Assembly: GCF_000426505.1 (NCBI RefSeq)
Contig: NZ_AUFM01000011.1
Span: 682,001-746,000, forward strand
Direction: 5' to 3'
Length of the DNA: 64,000 nt
Source: Nisaea denitrificans DSM 18348
GTDB lineage: Bacteria > Pseudomonadota > Alphaproteobacteria > Thalassobaculales > Thalassobaculaceae
The position numbers and the translations under genes are program-made. Shown piece after piece: positions 39,809 to 49,159 of this stretch. Under the pieces are notes generated by a model. The model saw nothing but the letters and a program-made list of their open reading frames with translations, was not told where the DNA came from and made no database searches. Position 1 is the stretch's first letter; each line of letters begins with the position of its first letter.

Positions 39809-40774
39809 TCAGGCCGCGCGCCCGTAGGAAAGCCCGAGACCTTCTTCCAGACCCAGCATCAGGTTCATGTTCTGAACCGCCGCGCCCGAAGCTCCCTTGC
39901 CGAGATTGTCGAGCGTCGCCGCCAGCACGCATTGTCCGTTCTTCTCGTTTGCGAAAACGTAGAAGCGGATCGTGTTGGTATCGTTCTGCTCTTCCGGATC
40001 AAGGCGGGGAAGCGAGGCGGACTCGTCCAGCGGCGCGACTTCCGTGAAGAGATGCCCACTATAGTGATCGCTGAGACACTGATGGATGCGGGCCGCGCCG
40101 ACGCCGCCCTTGAGAGCCCAGAGATGCAGCGGTACGTACACAGCCATCCCCTTGTAGTAGCGCCCAACGCTCGGCTGGAATATCGGAGCGTGCTCCAGCA
40201 TCGAATATTGCTGCATTTCCGGCAGGTGCTTGTGCTGCAGGTTGAGCCCGTAGGCGAACACGTTAGCGGAAACATGATCCGCAGCGGCTGTGTCTTCCAT
40301 GGACTGGATCAGCGCTTTGCCGCCGCCGGAATAGCCTGAGATGGCATTGACCGTGACCGGATAGTCGGCCGGCAGAAGGGAATTCTCCACCAGCGGACGG
40401 ATCAGGCCGATGGCTCCGGTCGGATAGCAACCTGGATTGCTGACAAAGCGCGCATGGCGCACAGCCTCTTCCTGTCCGGCGCTCAGTTCGGGAAACCCGT
40501 AGACCCAGTCATTATCGACGCGGTGCGCAGTCGAGGCGTCAATGACCTTGGCATCCGGGTTTTCGATCAGAGACACAGCCTCAATGGCTGCCGCATCCGG
40601 CAGGCAGAGGATGGAGAGATCCGCTTCGTTCAGCGCACGGCGTCGGGCTTCGGTATCCTTGCGTTCTTCCGCGCCCAAGCTGATCAGGGAGACATCGTCC
40701 CGTCCCGTCAGTCGTTCGCGGATCTGCAGGCCTGTGGTCCCGGCTTCACCGTCGATGAAAATGCTTACCGCCAT
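39809..40774 (-). CDS. argC: N-acetyl-gamma-glutamyl-phosphate reductase (type 2)
   Basis: NADPH-dependent third step of arginine synthesis; 321 aa. It belongs to the shorter type 2 AGPR group, recognisable from SIFIDGEAGTTGLQIRERL at the N-terminus. The catalytic Cys116 lies in VSNPGCYPTGAI. The ATG at 40774 follows TGAGGAGATCCGCC; the frame open to 40789 is rejected for that reason. An inverted repeat lies about 75 bases upstream. Confidence 0.94.
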   Translation of the reverse strand: MAVSIFIDGEAGTTGLQIRERLTGRDDVSLISLGAEERKDTEARRRALNEADLSILCLPDAAAIEAVSLIENPDAKVIDASTAHRVDNDWVYGFPELSAGQEEAVRHARFVSNPGCYPTGAIGLIRPLVENSLLPADYPVTVNAISGYSGGGKALIQSMEDTAAADHVSANVFAYGLNLQHKHLPEMQQYSMLEHAPIFQPSVGRYYKGMAVYVPLHLWALKGGVGAARIHQCLSDHYSGHLFTEVAPLDESASLPRLDPEEQNDTNTIRFYVFANEKNGQCVLAATLDNLGKGASGAAVQNMNLMLGLEEGLGLSYGRAA

Positions 40775-40847
40775 GGCGGATCTCCTCAATGCGTGGCCCA
40801 GTTGCCGCGCTTACGTCCGTAGAATATTGAAAGGCGTGAAGGCTTGG

Positions 40848-40873
40848 CAACCGGCATGATTTTAATCCGGTTG
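40848..40873. promoter_or_regulatory. Inverted repeat upstream of argC
   Basis: CAACCGG (40848-40854) and CCGGTTG (40867-40873) form a perfect seven-base inverted repeat with an A+T-rich 12-base spacer, in the gap between the stop of mazG and the start of argC. It may be an operator for argC or the end structure of the mazG message. Confidence 0.35.
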
Positions 40874-40966
40874 TTATTCACTTTCGTGAGGCGCGATGGG
40901 GGCTGGCGTATCGCTCCAGTGATGACCCTCGGCTTTCAACGGATCGTCATCCTCACTCGATACTGG

Positions 40967-41830
40967 TCACGTTTTGTCGAACCGTTTCGCGCGTTGCCAG
41001 AGTGCTTCTAGCTCGTCGAGTTCGGCCTGTTCCGGGAAGCGCCCTGTCTCTTCCTCAAGCATGGACTCAACGGCACGAAATCGAGTTTCGAATTTCCGGT
41101 TGCAGCGCCGGAGCGCGCTCTCCGGGTCAATGTCGAGTTTGCGTGCGAGATTGACGCACACGAATAGCAGATCGCCTATCTCGTCCTCGATCCTCTCCGG
41201 ATCACGCTCTTTCGCATCGCCCTTAAGCTCGGCCCGGACTTCCGCGATCTCTTCTTCCAGCTTGTGGAAGACCTGATCCACCTCCGGCCAGTCGAACCCG
41301 ACGCGGCCGGCGCGTTTCTGCAGTTTCACGGCGCGCATCAGGGCAGGGAAGGCTGATGATACACCGTCGAGGGCGCTCTGCCTGACGTCGCTTTCCGCCG
41401 CCTTGCGCGCCCGCTCCTGGGCTTTCTGAGCCTCCCAGTTCAGGGTCTGTGTTTCGGCATCGGCAACATTGTCCGGACCGAAAACATGCGGGTGCCGCCG
41501 GATCATCTTTTCCGTAATGGCGTGGGCCACGCTGTCGAAGTCGAAATGCCCGGCCTCTTGGCCAATCTGGGTGTGATACATGACCTGAAGCAGAAGATCG
41601 CCGAGCTCTTCCTCCAGATGAGGCATGTCTCCCTCGGTGATCGCGTCGGCCACCTCATAGGCTTCCTCGATCGTGTAGGGTGCTATCGTCTCGAAACTCT
41701 GTTCGATATCCCAGGGACACCCGCCATCCGGATCGCGCAGGCTTGCCATGACTTGCCGGAGCCGCTCAATCGGCGGCAGGTTGGGTGACGGAATCTGTTT
41801 CATCGCTGATTTCTTGATCTGTGCTGTCAT
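40967..41830 (-). CDS. mazG: Nucleoside triphosphate pyrophosphohydrolase MazG
   Basis: Hydrolyses (d)NTPs to monophosphates; in E. coli it moderates ppGpp and removes aberrant nucleotides. It is 287 aa from the ATG at 41830. Two MazG domains are present: the first with DGGCPWDIEQSFE, YTIEEAYEVADAI and EEELGDLLLQVMYH, the second with EEEIAEVRAEL and EDEIGDLLFVCVNLAR. The second is usually the more active one. Start could also be the ATG at 41803. Confidence 0.93.
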   Translation of the reverse strand: MTAQIKKSAMKQIPSPNLPPIERLRQVMASLRDPDGGCPWDIEQSFETIAPYTIEEAYEVADAITEGDMPHLEEELGDLLLQVMYHTQIGQEAGHFDFDSVAHAITEKMIRRHPHVFGPDNVADAETQTLNWEAQKAQERARKAAESDVRQSALDGVSSAFPALMRAVKLQKRAGRVGFDWPEVDQVFHKLEEEIAEVRAELKGDAKERDPERIEDEIGDLLFVCVNLARKLDIDPESALRRCNRKFETRFRAVESMLEEETGRFPEQAELDELEALWQRAKRFDKT

Positions 41831-42000
41831 GATGGCGACACAGTACAGGGCGGTTTTGCGAGGACAAAGTTGGAATCGGCTTTCGGATGGTGCTCCGGAG
41901 GGCTGGCGATCATGCCCGGGACGAATGCGCGATGGCATGAAGCATGAGCGGCCTTATCCTGGACGATTCTTCGAAACAATTCTGGGAGACGAAACGCTCT

Positions 42001-42585
42001 ATGCGCCGGATGAATATAGCTTATTGCCTGAATCTCAGGCCCGCTCTGATGAGACTCGCTCTCGCAGGCCTGTTTATGTTCTGGCCGGCCGTCCTGACGG
42101 TCCAGGCGCAGAACGAGCCTGAATTCGGGTTCTTACCGCGTCAGATCCAGGGGAGCTGGGAGATCGAGGAAGTCGATTTTTCCGGCATCAGCGCTGTCGG
42201 CCCCGAGGAGGCGGACCGCTTTGTCGGTCGCCGTATCGAGATCGCCAATTCCCATCTCGATATCTTCGGCTATCGGTGCCGGATAGACCGCTATGAGGCG
42301 GAGTTGATAGACAACAGAACAGGCCATTTCGGTGAGCGCTGGCTGTTTTCCAATGACCTAAAGGCCACAGGCCTTCGCAAAGCGCCGGATTTCTACCCTG
42401 ATCGGCTGCAGGTGGAGCTGAGTTGTGCCGAGGACAATCGGCCGGTCATTGCCGAGGAAGATTCGGTCTTCTTTTGCATCGCCGGCGACCGGCTGGACGG
42501 CAAAGGCTTTGATTATTTCGGCGGCGATATTCTGGTAACGAGTTGCGATGGGCCGCGTTACATCCTGCGGCGTGTCGCCAATTGA
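42001..42585 (+). CDS. Secreted hypothetical protein, 194 aa
   Basis: I do not recognise the family. The N-terminus has a signal peptide: a basic start, a hydrophobic core (LMRLALAGLFMFWPAVLTV) and a probable cleavage site after VQA-Q. The mature part opens with PRQIQGSWEIEEVDF, similar in style to lipocalin-like or META-like small beta domains, and contains four cysteines that could form disulfides. The ATG at 42001 follows GGGAGACGAAACG; an upstream GTG or ATG (41944) is less likely. Probably periplasmic. Confidence 0.6.
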   Translation: MRRMNIAYCLNLRPALMRLALAGLFMFWPAVLTVQAQNEPEFGFLPRQIQGSWEIEEVDFSGISAVGPEEADRFVGRRIEIANSHLDIFGYRCRIDRYEAELIDNRTGHFGERWLFSNDLKATGLRKAPDFYPDRLQVELSCAEDNRPVIAEEDSVFFCIAGDRLDGKGFDYFGGDILVTSCDGPRYILRRVAN

Positions 42586-42637
42586 GGCAACGAGCCGGAA
42601 CCGTTTCCGGATTGCAGGAGTCCATCTCGACAAATGC

Positions 42638-42722
42638 TGGTGGCCCCGGAGGGACTCGAACCCTCACGTCCTAAGACTCGCGATTTTAAGTCGCGTGCGT
42701 CTACCAGTTCCGCCACGGGGCC
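42638..42722 (-). tRNA. tRNA-Leu (anticodon UAA)
   Basis: Read on the minus strand, the acceptor GGCCCCG pairs with CGGGGCC, followed by discriminator A and an encoded CCA. The D arm is GGCGGAACTGGTAGACGC, the anticodon loop sits in GCGACTTAAAATCGC giving TAA, a long variable arm follows (class II tRNA), and the T arm contains GGTTCGAGTCC. Length is 85. Confidence 0.95.
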
Positions 42723-42808
42723 AGCGGGCATCAGGTCGCGGGCACTGACTTACAGGAAGTGTTCCGCCGCGCCAAGGCGTTCCGGGCGCGGCGGCGAGGT
42801 GAGGGCGA

Positions 42809-43750
42809 TTACTCCGCCGCCTTGGAGGCGCGCTCGGCGTAGACCGGAAGCCGCCATTCAGGATGGCTTTCAGTCTTGCCTTCGCAGACATCGAAATAGG
42901 TCTGCTGCAGCCCCTTGGTGATCGGGCCGATGGCGCCGCTGCCCACGGGCAGGCGGTCGATCGAAAGAATCGGGGTTACTTCCCAAGCGGTGCCGCAGAA
43001 GAAGGCCTCGTCGGCGGCCGCAATTTCGCTGCGGTCGACGTCCCGCTCGACGGTCTCGTAGCCGGCCTCGCGGGCGAGTTGCAGGGCGGTCTCGCGGGTA
43101 ATGCTTTCCAGGACGTCGCTGGAGGTATGCGGGGTGATGACCTGGTTACCCCGGACCATGAAGAAGCACATGCCGGGGCCTTCGGAGACCTTGCCGCGGC
43201 TGTTCAGGAAGAGCGCGGTATCGTAGCCGTCGACCGTCGCCTGCACGGTGGCAAGCCGGCCGTTATTGTAGTTGGCGTTGCACTTCACCCGCATCGGCAT
43301 GGCGTTGTCGGGCACCCTCATCCAGGAGCTGACCTGCACGTTTACGCCGTTCAGCACGTTGGCCGAACGGGGCCGCTCCAGCGCGGTGATAGCGAGGCCA
43401 ACGGGCCCGCAGGCCCCCGGGCCGCCCATGCCGGCGACATAGCAGGAGGTCATGATGTGCAGGTTGGTGCCCTTGAAGTCGTTGGCCCGGATCAGCTCCA
43501 GCGTTTTCTCGGCAACCAGATCAGCCGGGATGGCGTCTTCGAACCGCATGAAGCGCTGGGAGAAGTCCAACCGGTCCATATGTTCGGCCATGCGGAACAG
43601 ATAGAAATCCTCGTGCTCCGCGTTCCAGTAGGCGCGCAGGCCCTCGAAGACCGTGGTGCCGAATTTGAAAGCCGCCGAGGCGACATGCACGGTGGCGTTT
43701 TCCCAGGCCACGATTTCACCGTCGATGACAGCATATTTCGGCGTCGACAT
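42809..43750 (-). CDS. ilvE: Branched-chain amino acid aminotransferase
   Basis: Class IV PLP aminotransferase for the last step of leucine, isoleucine and valine synthesis; 313 aa. The cofactor lysine is Lys156 in RVKCNANYNN, and VFEGLRAYW and SEGPGMCFFMV are family motifs. The E. coli IlvE residues ENLF at the last motif are replaced by MCFF here, as in a known subgroup. The ATG at 43750 (MSTPKYAVIDGEIV) follows AAGGAACCGGCT. Confidence 0.93.
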   Translation of the reverse strand: MSTPKYAVIDGEIVAWENATVHVASAAFKFGTTVFEGLRAYWNAEHEDFYLFRMAEHMDRLDFSQRFMRFEDAIPADLVAEKTLELIRANDFKGTNLHIMTSCYVAGMGGPGACGPVGLAITALERPRSANVLNGVNVQVSSWMRVPDNAMPMRVKCNANYNNGRLATVQATVDGYDTALFLNSRGKVSEGPGMCFFMVRGNQVITPHTSSDVLESITRETALQLAREAGYETVERDVDRSEIAAADEAFFCGTAWEVTPILSIDRLPVGSGAIGPITKGLQQTYFDVCEGKTESHPEWRLPVYAERASKAAE

Positions 43751-43956
43751 AGCCGGTTCCTTCCATCTTGAACTTGAGGCGGGAAGCGGGTCTGCCAAGA
43801 GGCGCCGCACGCCTATTGGTAGTCAGCCCCCGTGAATTGTTCTGGTGACAATCCGGCGTTTGTTGTTGTAATCGGCCGGTGCCATATTTCGAGCCTAGAG
43901 CGTTGTTCGGGCTGTCACAAGCGCCCACGGCTCCTCCGATAAAAGGGAATAGGCGA

Positions 43957-45189
43957 ATGTCAGCTGCCAGCGAAAGCCAGGATTACAATATGCGGCTTGC
44001 CTATATCGCGCTGCTCTGCGGCGGGATCATCGGCGCGCTTTCCTTCGGCATCCGTTCCGGATTCGGTGTGTTCCTGCCGCCGATTACGGCGGAGCTTGGC
44101 GTTGGCCGTGAGGTCTTTGCCTTTTCGCTGGCGTTACAGAACCTGATCTGGGGGGCGACCCAGCCTTTCGCGGGGGCCATTGCGGATCGTTACGGTCCGT
44201 TCCGGGCGATCTGCGGCGGTGCTATCGTCTATGCGGCCGGCACGGTGCTGATTGCCTTTTCCGCGACGCCGTCGATGCTGCATCTGAGTGCCGGCATGCT
44301 GGTCGGCGCCGGTCTCGCGGGTACTTCCTTCGGTATTATTCTGGGCGCGGTCGGTCAGCTCTTCCCGCCGGAGCGGCGGTCCTGGGCGCTCGGGGTCACC
44401 GGTGCATCCGGTTCGCTCGGGCAGTTTTTGCTGGTGCCGGTCGCGGGCAGTCTTGTTGCCAGCTTCGGCTGGCAGGACGCGGCGTTGTTCATGGGGCTTG
44501 GCTCGTTGGTGATGGTGCCGCTGGCCATTGCTTTCTGGCCGCTGAGGGGCACCAAGGCGAACCCGCTTCCGTCCGGTCAGAGCCTTGGTCAGGCGCTGCA
44601 GGAGGCGTTCGGCTATAAAAGTTTCTGGCTGCTGACGAGCGGGTTCTTTGTCTGCGGTTTTCAGGTCGCTTTTATTGCGGTGCACCTGCCAGCCTATGTG
44701 ACTGATCTCGGACTGCCCGTCACGGTCGGTGCCGGTGCGCTGGCGCTGGTCGGGTTGTTCAATGTGATCGGGTCCTACAGCGCCGGTGTTCTGGGCGGCA
44801 AGTTCTCGAAGAAGTACCTCTTGAACCTGCTCTATCTCGGCCGGGCCGTGGTGATCGCGTTCCTGTTGCTGGTGCCGCCAAGCGAGCTGGTAATTTACGT
44901 CTTCGCCTCAGCAATGGGACTGCTTTGGCTGAGCACCGTGCCGCTGACCTCCGGACTGGTCGGCCAGATCTTCGGCATGCGCTATATGAGCATGCTGTTC
45001 GGCATCGTCTTCTTCAGCCACCAGATCGGCTCGTTCCTTGGGGTCTGGCTGGGAGGCATCGTATTCGACACCACCGGGTCCTACGATTTGATCTGGTATG
45101 TGTCGATTGGCCTCGCACTCTTTGCCGGTTTCATCCACTGGCCTATCCGCGAAGAAGCCATTGAGCGGGCGCCGGCTCCGGCGGAGTAG
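43957..45189 (+). CDS. MFS transporter
   Basis: Major facilitator superfamily protein of 410 aa with about 12 membrane helices. The signature loop appears as GAIADRYGPFRAICGG, and the N-terminal half has FGIRSGFGVFLPPITAELG, typical of the oxalate/formate and monocarboxylate antiporter branch (OFA/MCT-like). The ATG at 43957 follows AAAAGGGAATAGGCGA; the earlier frame to 43879 is a leader without features. The substrate may be an organic acid. It converges on the unknown gene at 45203. Confidence 0.87.
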   Translation: MSAASESQDYNMRLAYIALLCGGIIGALSFGIRSGFGVFLPPITAELGVGREVFAFSLALQNLIWGATQPFAGAIADRYGPFRAICGGAIVYAAGTVLIAFSATPSMLHLSAGMLVGAGLAGTSFGIILGAVGQLFPPERRSWALGVTGASGSLGQFLLVPVAGSLVASFGWQDAALFMGLGSLVMVPLAIAFWPLRGTKANPLPSGQSLGQALQEAFGYKSFWLLTSGFFVCGFQVAFIAVHLPAYVTDLGLPVTVGAGALALVGLFNVIGSYSAGVLGGKFSKKYLLNLLYLGRAVVIAFLLLVPPSELVIYVFASAMGLLWLSTVPLTSGLVGQIFGMRYMSMLFGIVFFSHQIGSFLGVWLGGIVFDTTGSYDLIWYVSIGLALFAGFIHWPIREEAIERAPAPAE

Positions 45190-45202
45190 AGACGATTCCG
45201 CT

Positions 45203-46594
45203 CTAGTAATCGCGTAACAGCTGTTCACCATCGAGGCGGAGCCGGTTCGCGATTTCCGGGCCGAGCAACAGCTCGGTGAGCCTGACCTGGGTGAACAGCT
45301 GGCGCTCGGCTTCTTCCGGGGAGAGAACTTCATAATCCCGCTTTTTGAGGTCTCCGAGCAGTTTCTTTGACTGTTCGGCGACGCTTTCCTCAAGTTCGGC
45401 CAGACGCCGGTTCACGTCTCGCTCAAGGTCCAGTTCGTTCGCAAACCTGCTGGCGATCCGAAGCGAGATGATCCGGTCTTCCACACCCTTCTGGGCGACG
45501 ATTTGATCTCTTGCGCTGGAGCTGCCGCCGAGACTGTTCATGTTGGCGGATGTAAGGTTGTCCTGCGCTTCCAGCATTTCGCGACGAACAAGATCGGCCA
45601 TCTCTGTCTTTGTTCGTGCCACCTGCCGACTTTGCATGCGGGACCCGGTGTTACCGATAGCACTGGCAGCACCAACAACCTCTTTCACGTAGGCTTCGGC
45701 CTGTAGAGCCATGCTCTTGCAGCTTGTCGACGACTGGATCTTTTCCCCGAGTGTCCGGATTTTCTCTTCTGTCTGGCTGACGATCGCCTCGTTCGCGACA
45801 TTGGTCACTGCGGACACATCGGCCAGGGTGCCTGCTTCTTCAACGCGCTGCATGATCTCCACGATCATCGCCGGGTTTCTGAGGCGGGCGAGAATGACGA
45901 ACACAACGAATTCCGCGTTGGCCGGCCTTTTCTGATGGACGGTGTTTAATGCGACGCAGATATCCTCGAGGTTGGCGTTGGTGACATGGCTCATGCCGGT
46001 TGATGGCAAGGCCTTGCGTAACTCCATGACCGGGACTGCGACTTCCAGCACGCCCACGATCTCCTTGAGGGCAGAATAGAGGAACGGATCGCCGAGACTT
46101 TCGATCAGTGCCTGTTTGGCTAGCTTGTCCTTTTCCGCCTCATCGATCACCCGGCGCAGCTGCCCCGATGCATAACGCCAGAAACCGGTACCGAGAGTCA
46201 TCAAGGCTTCGTCGTTATCCGGCTCTATCGTGTCGAGATCCTGCTGGTAACGCTCGATGCGGGATGGCTCGGAATGTTTCTGCAGAAGTTTGTAGCAGGG
46301 GACAATGGCCGTGCGTGGAATTCGGCCAACCGGTTTGCGCGGCTCGCCCGTCGTGTAGAGCAGATCGGCAAAAGGTTCGGTGAAGAAACGAACCAGCGTC
46401 GCCTGCCGCTGCGGCTTCAGAATGGCAAGCCTGGGACGCAGCTGGTCCAGGATTTTCCCAACGCCTGGCGCCTTGCTGGGATCCAGGGCACGGCGCTCCA
46501 GCTTTGCTACCAGTTCGGTCAAATCCTCTTCAGGAATCTTGAAGAGCTGGCTCTCGAGATTGCCCAGGGGGATATCGTTCGAATTAGTACTCAT
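45203..46594 (-). CDS. Hypothetical protein, 463 aa (unknown gene C)
   Basis: No recognised family. It is a soluble, strongly helical protein without signal peptide or membrane segment. The N-terminal third includes RFFTEPFADLLYTTG and GRIPRTAIVPCYKLL. The middle has VGVLEVAVPVMELRKALPSTG and FVVFVILARLRNPAMIVEIM. The C-terminal third is rich in charge and likely coiled coil (LRIASRFANELDLERDVNRRLAELEE). It starts six bases after the stop of the preceding gene, so the two are surely co-expressed. It is the last gene of a five-gene minus-strand block starting at 50118. Confidence 0.65.
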   Translation of the reverse strand: MSTNSNDIPLGNLESQLFKIPEEDLTELVAKLERRALDPSKAPGVGKILDQLRPRLAILKPQRQATLVRFFTEPFADLLYTTGEPRKPVGRIPRTAIVPCYKLLQKHSEPSRIERYQQDLDTIEPDNDEALMTLGTGFWRYASGQLRRVIDEAEKDKLAKQALIESLGDPFLYSALKEIVGVLEVAVPVMELRKALPSTGMSHVTNANLEDICVALNTVHQKRPANAEFVVFVILARLRNPAMIVEIMQRVEEAGTLADVSAVTNVANEAIVSQTEEKIRTLGEKIQSSTSCKSMALQAEAYVKEVVGAASAIGNTGSRMQSRQVARTKTEMADLVRREMLEAQDNLTSANMNSLGGSSSARDQIVAQKGVEDRIISLRIASRFANELDLERDVNRRLAELEESVAEQSKKLLGDLKKRDYEVLSPEEAERQLFTQVRLTELLLGPEIANRLRLDGEQLLRDY

Positions 46595-46600
46595 GCGCGG

Positions 46601-47719
46601 TTAACCAAGGCTCCGGGCCAGGACCTGCTCCTGACGCAGCATATTTTCGAGACCGATATCGTTTTGGCTCCTCTGTTCGTTCCGCGCGGCGAGCAGGCTC
46701 AGCCGTTTGGCAAACTCCATCCATTGCGGGCGGCGATCCGGCGCTACCTCATCACGAGGTACAAGCGGTAATCCGGAAAGGATTGTAGCGACGGTTTGAA
46801 GACGTTGATCGTGATCTCCACGCAACGCATTTTCCCACATTGCGAAGATGACGGCCCATCCGTCTTCCAGCCAGGGAATACGCACGCTCAATGACTCCAG
46901 AACGCCTTTGGCGTTTTGCCAATTTTTGAGAGTGGACCGCGGATCGTGTGCATAGACATCCGCTTCCTGGAACGCGTTCTTCCAGTTGTGGAGAGTTTCG
47001 GTGAGGACGTCGGAAATGAGTGCGGCCGGGTGATCATCGCCAATCTCTCCGGTGCGCATCCAATCTGCAAAAGATGAAAGGAAGTGCGACGCTTCGTCCA
47101 AGGTCCGTCGATACCGGCCGCGCGGTCGATGATCCAGGACACCGAGCGCTTCGAGTAGATCACCCCATTCAGTCAGAACGCGGGAGAGTGTCTCAGGGGC
47201 GATGTTTTCCTTGCGGGCAATCCGGCCGAGCAGGTTCTGAACTTTCTGTTGGCCAGCGGAGGTGGCAAGTTCAGCAAGGCCGATTTCCAATTCTGCCTCA
47301 AGAAAGGTTTTCACCAGATGCTGCGTCAGGGCGAGGCTGATCCGGATCTGATCTTCCGTGATTTTGCTGCTCGATTGAATAGCCGCTTCGGCGGCGTCTT
47401 CTCCAGCCAGCCCGGTCGCTGTGGCGTGCAGCACTGCTTCCCGCACCGTATCCGGCGTGACGGTTTCAATTGCCTGGATATATTCGTGCAGGACCCTGTC
47501 AAAAACCGTCAGCTTGAAGGTTTGAGGGACGGCGCTCCAACCGATAACATAAACGCCGCGTCCGCCCGACAGTCCCGAAATCACAAGCTCCAGCCGTCCG
47601 CGCTCGTCGTTGCGTACCCGTGCCATCGCGACGCTGGGGGTCGTGAAGGGCACGGCAACGCCGCGCTCTGCGAAACTGGTGGGCCAGAAATGGGTCGCTG
47701 TTGTCGAGCCGTTAGTCAT
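46601..47719 (-). CDS. Hypothetical protein, 372 aa (unknown gene B)
   Basis: No recognised family. The first 70 residues look like a beta-rich domain (RGRLELVISGLSGGRGVYVIGWS); the rest is helical and soluble, with LTQHLVKTFLEAELEIGLAEL and many Trp residues near the end (WLEDGWAVIFAMWENAL). The ATG at 47719 (MTNGSTTATHFW) follows AGCAGGC and is preferred over a GTG at 47758. It is six bases upstream of gene C and 123 bases downstream of gene A on the same strand. Confidence 0.65.
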   Translation of the reverse strand: MTNGSTTATHFWPTSFAERGVAVPFTTPSVAMARVRNDERGRLELVISGLSGGRGVYVIGWSAVPQTFKLTVFDRVLHEYIQAIETVTPDTVREAVLHATATGLAGEDAAEAAIQSSSKITEDQIRISLALTQHLVKTFLEAELEIGLAELATSAGQQKVQNLLGRIARKENIAPETLSRVLTEWGDLLEALGVLDHRPRGRYRRTLDEASHFLSSFADWMRTGEIGDDHPAALISDVLTETLHNWKNAFQEADVYAHDPRSTLKNWQNAKGVLESLSVRIPWLEDGWAVIFAMWENALRGDHDQRLQTVATILSGLPLVPRDEVAPDRRPQWMEFAKRLSLLAARNEQRSQNDIGLENMLRQEQVLARSLG

Positions 47720-47842
47720 GCCTGCTTTTGGCTCCGTACTCAGCCCCACTGACCGCACCCAAGATTGTGCGCTTGATACTTGTGGCGGATATAGGGGCTG
47801 TTTTCAATGGAATTTCTTTGTTTCTTGAATAAAACCAAGACT

Positions 47843-49105
47843 CTATAAGTCGTTAGCTCCTTGTGACTTGCTACTCACCGTAGAATCAATGTTCGTCAGC
47901 ATGTCGTTCAGTTGCTCAAACCTGAGGACACCGCGAGTACCTTCAGATAGGCACCGCTCGAAGATGTTCCGCGTGTGCATCAGTGCTGTGCAGCAATAGC
48001 CGAGTAGCCAGTATCGATAGTGCGATGTGATCAGGAAGTTTCGAAAGGGAACAGGATCTCCATCATTGATAAATTTTTCATAACATACGTCGAAATCTTT
48101 AAATATCTGGTTAATATTGGCGAGTAGGTTGAGCGTTTTTTTCAATACCTGTTGTTTGAACATTTTCTGTTGTGGAAGGAAGGCGCGGTGCTCGCGATGG
48201 TCGAGGGGCGTGGAGTTCTCCGATTTTAGCCACCGGATAACGTCCGCAATCAGGGGTTTGTTGATTTCAAACTGGTACTGGTAAAATGAAACGCCCTTCC
48301 AGGCACTGAACACATTCGCGACCTCTTTGCTGTCGATCTTGAAAGCCTGGATGAAAAGGGCGGCTTCCGGAATGGTAGGATCCCAGATGGCATCAATGAA
48401 GCGCTGAGTTTTCGTCGTTTCGTTTACATCGGCGCCGAGCGCTTTATTGACGATCGGTCGGACTTTGTTCCGGATCACCGATTTGATCTTGTCTTCTTCG
48501 CCATCTTTCATCATCAGATAGGCGGGATTGCAGACCGCCTTGTGGCGCTCGAATGCTGTTTTCAGCAGGAACGGGTCTAGGGACGGAAGATCATCGATCA
48601 TTTCCAGGAATGAGAGATCCCGCCGCATCGCTTCGGTCATGCCATCCTCGGCGATGCCGACATAGCGCTGCAGAAGCTTTGCCGCATCTTTCTGACGAAG
48701 ATAGACCGCATAACCGCCTTCATGCGGCAGTTCTTCGTCATTCGGGATGTAGAGCGCGGTTTCGACAGGCCGGTCATCTGACAGTGAGGTGCTTTTGTTC
48801 GCAAAATTGGTCGACGCGGCATCTGACACCTCGACCTTGAAGTTCGGATATTTGAAAATAATGATGCGGTTGAGGCTCGGGATCTTGAAAAACGGATCAC
48901 CAATTTCCCGCTTCCGGGTCAATTCATGGATATTCCAGGTGACGCTCGGCGGGCCATAGATAATCTGATCCAGAATCGGTGAAAGCTTGCGCTTTTTTTG
49001 CGGTTTTTCGGTTTTCTGATCCTGCATTAGCGTCGCGTGCTCCTGAGAGAACCGAGAGTCTTCAGTGACTTCGTCCACTCGCTTCGATTGTGCCGGAACG
49101 TGCAT
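47843..49105 (-). CDS. Hypothetical protein, 420 aa (unknown gene A)
   Basis: No recognised family. A charged, probably disordered tail (about residues 1-40, with QKTEKPQKKRKL) precedes a beta-containing region (RIIIFKYPNFKVEV) and a long helical C-terminal part (QVLKKTLNLLANINQIFKDF). No membrane segment. Base composition is visibly richer in A+T than the flanking genes, hinting at different history. It lies 54 bases downstream of the HD hydrolase gene and may be in the same operon. A later ATG at 49024 (MQDQKTEKPQ) is an alternative start. Confidence 0.65.
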   Translation of the reverse strand: MHVPAQSKRVDEVTEDSRFSQEHATLMQDQKTEKPQKKRKLSPILDQIIYGPPSVTWNIHELTRKREIGDPFFKIPSLNRIIIFKYPNFKVEVSDAASTNFANKSTSLSDDRPVETALYIPNDEELPHEGGYAVYLRQKDAAKLLQRYVGIAEDGMTEAMRRDLSFLEMIDDLPSLDPFLLKTAFERHKAVCNPAYLMMKDGEEDKIKSVIRNKVRPIVNKALGADVNETTKTQRFIDAIWDPTIPEAALFIQAFKIDSKEVANVFSAWKGVSFYQYQFEINKPLIADVIRWLKSENSTPLDHREHRAFLPQQKMFKQQVLKKTLNLLANINQIFKDFDVCYEKFINDGDPVPFRNFLITSHYRYWLLGYCCTALMHTRNIFERCLSEGTRGVLRFEQLNDMLTNIDSTVSSKSQGANDL

Positions 49106-49159
49106 TCTTAATCCAGCGCCGGACGCTGTCAGATGAGCTGAAGCTTTCCCGATCGATGT

